Below are positions 6,432 to 9,977 of a stretch of 9,977 nt of DNA, one piece after another. Position 1 is the first letter of the stretch, and every line of letters begins with the position of its first letter. The notes under the pieces were generated by a model, which made no database searches, was not told the DNA's origin, and saw only the letters and a list, made by a program, of their open reading frames with translations. The stretch comes from Bacteroidia bacterium (GTDB taxonomy: Bacteria; Bacteroidota; Bacteroidia; NS11-12g; UBA955). Made by a program: the position numbers and the translations under genes. The stretch covers positions 1 through 9,977 of the forward strand of contig JACMRS010000354.1 in the NCBI GenBank assembly GCA_014376345.1, in the 5' to 3' direction.

Positions 6432-7535
6432 ATGCCAAGATACATTCACCAATTAAAGCAATGGCCAGAGTTTGAATGGAAAAGTGAAATTGTAGTTCCA
6501 CTTATCTCTGCTTTACGTCATAAACAAGGGCGCTTAGGAGGCGCTATGGATTTTATAGGATTTGCGTCAGCCGAGGAACCTTTGCTTCAAACCCTTACTC
6601 TTGACGTGCTTAAGTCATCTGAAATTGAAGGCGAGATGCTTCATCCTGAGCAGGTGCGTTCATCTATTGCACGCAAACTTGGATTGGATATTGCAGGGTT
6701 GGTGCCTTCAGACCTATTTGTCGATGGTGTCGTAGAAATGATGCTAGATGCTACTCAGAATTTCAACAAACCACTTACTAAAACAAGACTTTACAGCTGG
6801 CATGCAGCTTTGTTTCCAAAAGGAAGAAGTGGCATGCAAAAAATAACTGTTGGTAAATGGCGCGACAGTAAAGGCGGTCCTATGCAAGTTGTGTCCGGAG
6901 TAATGGGGAAAGAACGTGTTCATTTCGAAGCTCCGGAATCAGAAAGACTCGATGACGAAATGAAAGTTTTCCTTAAGTGGTTCAATTCGAAAAATGTTTC
7001 AGATCCGGTTTTAAAAGCTGCTATAGCGCATCTTTGGTTCATTACAATACATCCTTTTGATGATGGAAACGGTAGGATGGCGCGGGCTATTGCAGATATG
7101 CAGCTCGCAAAATCTGATGGTGACAGTCAGCGCTTTTACAGCATGTCTGCACAAATACGTATTGAAAGAAACGCTTATTATCACATACTGGAAAAAACCC
7201 AGCATGGTAAATTAGAAATTACGCAATGGCTGCAATGGTTTATGAAATGTCTTGACAGCGCACTTAATGCAACCGATATAACACTCAGACGCATTTTAAG
7301 TAAAGGAAAGTTTTGGGATAAACATCAGAAATCAAACCTTAATCAAAGACAGAGACTGATGATTAATAAATTATTTGATGGGTTTGACGGTAATCTAAAC
7401 ACCACAAAATGGGGGGAGATTGCAAAGTGTTCTCATGATACAGCTTTGAGAGATATCAACGACCTTCTTGAAAAGAAAATTTTATCAAAAGGAGAGGGCG
7501 GTGGCCGAAGTACCAGCTATATTTTAAATTATTGA
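6432..7535 (+). CDS. Fic family AMP-transferase with DUF4172 N-terminus, intramolecular inhibitory motif and C-terminal winged helix
   Basis: This 367-aa protein belongs to the Fic family, whose members usually transfer AMP from ATP to hydroxyl side chains of target proteins. The N-terminus (YIHQLKQWPEFEW ... QGRLGGAMDFIGF, 4-44) matches DUF4172. S62-x-x-x-E66-G67 fits the inhibitory motif (S/T)xxxE(G/N) of the class that carries its own inhibitory helix, which explains the absence of a separate antitoxin gene. The catalytic motif HPFDDGNGRMAR (207-218) is complete, with catalytic His207 and the anion-binding GNGR. GVMGKERVHFEAP (156-168) is the flap that positions target residues. Residues about 315-367 form a winged helix (WGEIAKCSHDTALRDINDLL, then a GGGRS wing), suggesting DNA binding. 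The ATG at 6432 fits the family N-terminus. The repeat array over its promoter points to autoregulation. Cellular targets cannot be told from sequence. Confidence 0.93.
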   Translation: MPRYIHQLKQWPEFEWKSEIVVPLISALRHKQGRLGGAMDFIGFASAEEPLLQTLTLDVLKSSEIEGEMLHPEQVRSSIARKLGLDIAGLVPSDLFVDGVVEMMLDATQNFNKPLTKTRLYSWHAALFPKGRSGMQKITVGKWRDSKGGPMQVVSGVMGKERVHFEAPESERLDDEMKVFLKWFNSKNVSDPVLKAAIAHLWFITIHPFDDGNGRMARAIADMQLAKSDGDSQRFYSMSAQIRIERNAYYHILEKTQHGKLEITQWLQWFMKCLDSALNATDITLRRILSKGKFWDKHQKSNLNQRQRLMINKLFDGFDGNLNTTKWGEIAKCSHDTALRDINDLLEKKILSKGEGGGRSTSYILNY

Positions 7536-7566
7536 TATTTAATCAGTAGAAATTTACTATTATACA

Positions 7567-7589
7567 ATCAAATATTTTGATAGCTTTTT
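7567..7589 (+). terminator. Weak hairpin plus T-tract after fic
   Basis: ATCAAA (7567-7572) and TTTGAT (7576-7581) pair around a three-base loop and are followed by a run of five T at 7585-7589. It lies 31 bases after the fic stop, between fic and the converging thioredoxin gene, where a terminator is expected. The stem is only six base pairs and AT-rich, so it is a weak candidate. Confidence 0.3.
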
Positions 7590-7600
7590 CTTCGTCCGGA

Positions 7601-7900
7601 TTAAATATGCTGATCGATAATCTTTTTTAAATCACCTGCCTGAATCACTCCGGATTGTCTCCACTTAGTTTCACCATTTTTAAACAAAATAAGTGTTGGG
7701 ACACCCATTACATTGTAAGCTTTTGATGCAGCAGGATTTTTGTCAATATCAATCTTAATAATAGTTGCTGTATCACCGATCATTTTTTTTAAATCATCCA
7801 AAATGGGTTTCATCATTTTACAAGGTCCGCACCATTCTGCTGAAAAGTCTACCAATACCGGTTTACCTGAGTTTATTAACTGTTGAAATGTAGTTGCCAT
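7601..7900 (-). CDS. Thioredoxin
   Basis: This 99-aa single-domain thioredoxin is a cytoplasmic disulfide reductase, normally kept reduced by thioredoxin reductase. The active site is WCGPCK (23-28), with the buried acid Asp18 in VDFSAEW and the cis-proline in GVPTLILF (Pro68) conserved. There is no signal peptide and the length is typical of small thioredoxins. The frame extends to a TTG at 7918 that would add six residues, but that codon lies inside a perfect -7 promoter element, so transcription probably starts downstream of it and the ATG at 7900 is the real start. It converges on fic and lies downstream of the alkB remnant on the same strand, but with its own promoter. It is probably one of several thioredoxins in the genome; I do not assign trxA. 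Confidence 0.93.
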   Translation of the reverse strand: MATTFQQLINSGKPVLVDFSAEWCGPCKMMKPILDDLKKMIGDTATIIKIDIDKNPAASKAYNVMGVPTLILFKNGETKWRQSGVIQAGDLKKIIDQHI

Positions 7901-7915
7901 AATAAATGCTTTTTT

Positions 7916-7947
7916 CAAATATAGTTAAAGAAAAGAGATGTTAGCAA
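7916..7947 (-). promoter_or_regulatory. Bacteroidota-type promoter of the thioredoxin gene
   Basis: Read on the minus strand, TTG (7947-7945) is followed after 21 bases by TATATTTG (7923-7916), a full match to the -7 consensus TAnnTTTG. Transcription should begin about 4-7 bases further, near 7909-7912, leaving a leader of roughly 10 bases before the ATG at 7900. This is the best promoter match in the window and it decides the start codon of the thioredoxin. Confidence 0.65.
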
Positions 7948-7986
7948 GTAATGATTTACTCATATTACATAATTTACTTGAACCAT

Positions 7987-8012
7987 TCAAGATAATAAAA
8001 TTACTATCTTGA
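7987..8012. repeat. 8-bp inverted repeat downstream of alkB
   Basis: TCAAGATA (7987-7994) and TATCTTGA (8005-8012) are perfect complements around a 10-base AT-rich loop. The hairpin begins 16 bases after the restored alkB stop (minus strand) and lies before the thioredoxin promoter. On the minus strand it is followed by a mixed sequence and not a T-run, so it is not a classical terminator; it might still act as an mRNA 3' end. Confidence 0.35.
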
Positions 8013-8027
8013 TTAAAATTTTAAATT

Positions 8028-8611
8028 TTATTTACTCGGGAAAGAATTGCGAAGCGTTCTGAGGGTAATTGAATAACGCATTTCTTTAACCGGTGCAATA
8101 CTGTGTTCCCATTTTTCGCGAGAATCATTTTTTAGAATGTAAAGTGATCGTTTCTTTACAGAGACGTTAATAATTGACGACCGTGATTGATTTTTTTATC
8201 ATAAGGTCTCATTTTAAATATGCAATCGGAAAGCAAAGAGATTCCGATAATAGTTTCAAACGGAGGTCCGTCCCTGTGCCAGTTAATTACAGAACCGGGA
8301 GGATATTCAGTGATGAGCATTTTAGCAAGATCTGCAGATGATATTCCGGATATTTTCGAAACTTTATTTAATAAAAAATCAAATTTTTCCGGTATTTGGT
8401 TTCCCGCTGAAATTGATCTGGAATTAAAATGGTATTCAACACCAAAACCCGCAATTTTTCTTTTAGCCTCGAAACCTTGAAATATCAGAGGTTTGAGTTC
8501 CAAAGTTGATATAATTCTGCAAAGTAATTTTTCCTCTTCAACAGTTAAAAAATCTTCGTAATATTTGAAGCCTTCCGGCAGAAATGTTTCTAAAGGAAAT
8601 AGTGTGTTCAT
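8028..8611 (-). pseudogene. AlkB-like 2-oxoglutarate/Fe(II) dioxygenase, split by a one-base frameshift
   Basis: AlkB enzymes repair alkylated bases by oxidative demethylation using Fe(II) and 2-oxoglutarate. The first frame runs from ATG at 8611 to a stop at 8156 (151 aa) and has W-H112-R-D114, the first two iron ligands, then FKMRPYDKK. The rest of the family fold is in another frame and ends at 8028: VKKRSLYIL, KWEHSI with the third iron ligand, and RYSITLRTLR with the 2-oxoglutarate-binding arginine. Adding one A to the seven-A run (T-run at 8191-8197 on the plus strand) joins the halves into 194 residues with all ligands in order (His112, Asp114, His170, Arg179, Arg185). That length fits small AlkB homologues. 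Read literally, the protein lacks its third ligand and should be dead. The cause may be a real mutation, a phase-variable tract or a sequencing error. Confidence 0.85.
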
Positions 8612-8737
8612 AAATTACCTGAATGATATTAATCTGTTTGTTATGGTTAAATAGATTAAGATTAGAAAATTCAGAAAATTAATTAATATGATATTAATTT
8701 TATCAAAGTATATAATATTTGACAACCATTATTCAAA

Positions 8738-9742
8738 TTATGACTGCTGTATTTTTTTTATAATTTCATAACTTTTTAATCTTGCTGAATGCTCATAAAC
8801 AGGGCAGGTCATCATGAGTTCATCAACCTGAGTGCTGTCAATAAATTGATTAAGACCTTTGCGTACTGTTTCGGCACTTCCTCTGAAAGAATATGTTATC
8901 ATTTGCTGAAGCGCTGCTTCTAATGCAGGTTCGATAATTAATTCTGAAGGATTTGTAGGTGGTTTTAGCTTTTCTCTTTGCCCTGTAATAATACCAAGGT
9001 ATAATCTTTTGAATGAGGTAGACAACTTTTCTGCTTCAGCATCAGTATCTGCTGCTATAGCGCTTACACATGCCATTACATAAGGTTTTTTAAGTATTTC
9101 TGAAGGACGGAAATGAGTGTGGTAAATTGCAAGAGCCTGATGAAGCATAGCAGGAGCAAAATGACTGGCAAATGCATAAGGTAGTCCTAATGAGGCGGCA
9201 ACATAAGCGCTATCAGTGCTTGAGCCGAGTATCCAAATTGGAATATCTAAGCCTTCACCCGGAATGGCTCTTACCTGAGCATTCTTATTTGAGGATGATA
9301 AATATTGCTGCAGCTCCTGAATGTTTTCAGGAAATTCTGCTGCAGCTTTTTGGCTTCTTCTCAAAGCTATTGCTGTAAGCTGGTCTGTACCAGGAGCGCG
9401 TCCTAGTCCCAGGTCAATACGACCCGGGTAAAGGGTTTCCAAGGTTCCAAATTGTTCAGCTACTATTAAAGGTGAGTGATTTGGAAGCATAATACCTCCC
9501 GAGCCAATTCTGATTGTTGAAGTTTGCGATGCCAGATGCCCTATCAAAACTACAGTAGCAGAACTTCCAACACCTTCTATATTATGGTGTTCTGCAAGCC
9601 AGTATCTTTTGTAACCAAGTTTTTCTGCATGTTGTGCAAGATTAACACTATTTGAAAAAGTGATGGACACAGGATTTCCCTCGGTGATCATTGCCAGATC
9701 AAGAATAGATAGCGGGATGTGTGATAAATTTTTGTGAACCAT
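8738..9742 (-). CDS. LLM-class flavin-dependent oxidoreductase, YhbW-like
   Basis: This 334-aa protein belongs to the bacterial luciferase-like monooxygenases, cytoplasmic enzymes using reduced FMN and oxygen on small organic substrates. It closely resembles E. coli YhbW (about 335 aa) along its length: SILDLAMITEG (12-22), RYWLAEHHN (46-54), GSGGIMLPNHSPL (80-92), AEQFGTLETLYPGRIDLGLG (95-114) then RAPGTDQ (115-121), and WILGSSTDSAYVAASLGLPY followed by AFASHFAP. These are the barrel strands that hold FMN in the family. The C-terminus (STQVDELMMTCPVYEHSARLKSYEI, given here by its landmarks DELMM and ARLKSYE) also matches. The substrate is unknown for YhbW and for this protein. The start ATG at 9742 fits the family. 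It lies upstream of alkB on the same strand, but a 126-bp gap argues against tight coupling. Confidence 0.92.
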   Translation of the reverse strand: MVHKNLSHIPLSILDLAMITEGNPVSITFSNSVNLAQHAEKLGYKRYWLAEHHNIEGVGSSATVVLIGHLASQTSTIRIGSGGIMLPNHSPLIVAEQFGTLETLYPGRIDLGLGRAPGTDQLTAIALRRSQKAAAEFPENIQELQQYLSSSNKNAQVRAIPGEGLDIPIWILGSSTDSAYVAASLGLPYAFASHFAPAMLHQALAIYHTHFRPSEILKKPYVMACVSAIAADTDAEAEKLSTSFKRLYLGIITGQREKLKPPTNPSELIIEPALEAALQQMITYSFRGSAETVRKGLNQFIDSTQVDELMMTCPVYEHSARLKSYEIIKKIQQS

Positions 9743-9751
9743 TTAAAGATG

Positions 9752-9759
9752 CAAATTTA
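9752..9759 (-). promoter_or_regulatory. Possible -7 element of the YhbW-like gene
   Basis: TAAATTTG on the minus strand matches TAnnTTTG in full and lies 9 bases before the ATG at 9742. No TTG is found at the expected 19-21 base spacing upstream, so only half of the promoter is supported, and such a motif is easy to find by chance in DNA this AT-rich. Confidence 0.35.
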
Positions 9760-9780
9760 AATAATTTAAAGATTATAAAA

Positions 9781-9796
9781 TGAATTTTTAAATTCA
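9781..9796. repeat. 16-bp palindrome upstream of the YhbW-like gene
   Basis: TGAATTT and AAATTCA form perfect 7-bp arms around TT, about 40 bases before the YhbW-like start codon, near where an operator or a -33 element would lie. The low base complexity makes chance occurrence possible. Confidence 0.3.
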
Positions 9797-9923
9797 GACT
9801 TTATAAAATTTTAAATTGGAAAAGGGTTGTTATATTTTAAAAAAGTCTTTATTTATTAGTGTTTTTCACAAAATATTTAAATTTATTTGTATAGAAATTT
9901 TCTAATAAAATTGATATTTTAAA

Positions 9924-9977
9924 ATTTCATTTTGGCTTTAACTTATAAAATTATCCCACTTATAGCCAAAATGAAAT
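9924..9977. repeat. Long perfect inverted repeat at the right window edge
   Basis: ATTTCATTTTGGCT (9924-9937) and AGCCAAAATGAAAT (9964-9977) are perfect 14-bp complements; after one T-T mismatch three more inner pairs form, leaving an 18-base loop. The right arm stops exactly at the last base of the window, so the repeat may extend further outward. It is the strongest inverted repeat in the window. It could be a terminator for a neighbouring gene, or one end or all of a small mobile element; the sequence here cannot decide. The rest of the terminal gap (9743-9923) is AT-rich with no visible ORF. Confidence 0.65.

Noticed and set aside
7901..7918. TTG at 7918 as the thioredoxin start
   Set aside because: It overlaps a complete -7 promoter element and would add six residues not typical of small thioredoxins.
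7987..8012. Hairpin after alkB as an intrinsic terminator
   Set aside because: The stem is AT-rich with a 10-base loop and no T-run follows it on the alkB strand; it is listed only as an inverted repeat.
8220..8480. 86-aa plus-strand frame opposite alkB
   Set aside because: It is antisense to the part of alkB that encodes the WHRD iron-binding motif and shows no domain of its own.
8612..8737. Promoter or repeat in the gap between the YhbW-like gene and alkB
   Set aside because: The sequence is simple AT-rich DNA; TGATATTAAT occurs twice and a TTTG lies near a TATA stretch, but the spacing does not fit the promoter consensus.

Overview
The window is about 10 kb of AT-rich DNA from what is most likely a member of the Bacteroidota, probably Bacteroidales or a near relative. 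This rests on three things. The export lipoprotein has the Bacteroidota form with a C-terminal hydrophobic helix. A dinB gene is followed by a short DnaE-like polymerase of the kind I associate with this phylum. Several genes are preceded by the Bacteroidota-type promoter -7 element TAnnTTTG, and clear Shine-Dalgarno sites are mostly absent. The placement is an inference from gene content, not from a marker gene.

Layout. Positions 1-1342 (minus strand) hold the start of a surface-polysaccharide export operon: a Wza-like outer-membrane lipoprotein followed, with no gap, by the N-terminal part of a Wzc/Wzz-like inner-membrane protein that runs off the left edge. A 304-bp non-coding gap separates it from a plus-strand pair, dinB (Y-family polymerase) and a 980-aa DnaE-like polymerase. 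This is a probable damage-tolerance cassette, and both genes appear to start at TTG. Converging on it is a COG4119-type Nudix hydrolase. Divergent from the Nudix gene is a self-inhibited Fic AMP-transferase with a C-terminal winged helix; its promoter is overlaid by four copies of an 11-bp repeat, a likely autoregulatory operator. The rest is on the minus strand: a small thioredoxin with a good promoter, an AlkB-like dioxygenase broken by a one-base frameshift at a homopolymer, and a YhbW-like flavin-dependent monooxygenase. The last 235 bp are non-coding and end in a long perfect inverted repeat cut by the window edge.

How they work together. The polysaccharide genes are a separate unit. The middle and right parts are rich in nucleic-acid damage and housecleaning functions (lesion-bypass polymerases, Nudix, AlkB) alongside redox proteins (thioredoxin, flavin monooxygenase), but only dinB-dnaE looks like a true operon. 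The most notable points are the TTG starts and degenerate PHP site of the polymerase pair, the fic operator array, and the AlkB frameshift, which hides about a quarter of the protein from a simple ORF scan. I found no rRNA, tRNA, CRISPR array, insertion sequence or phage gene.
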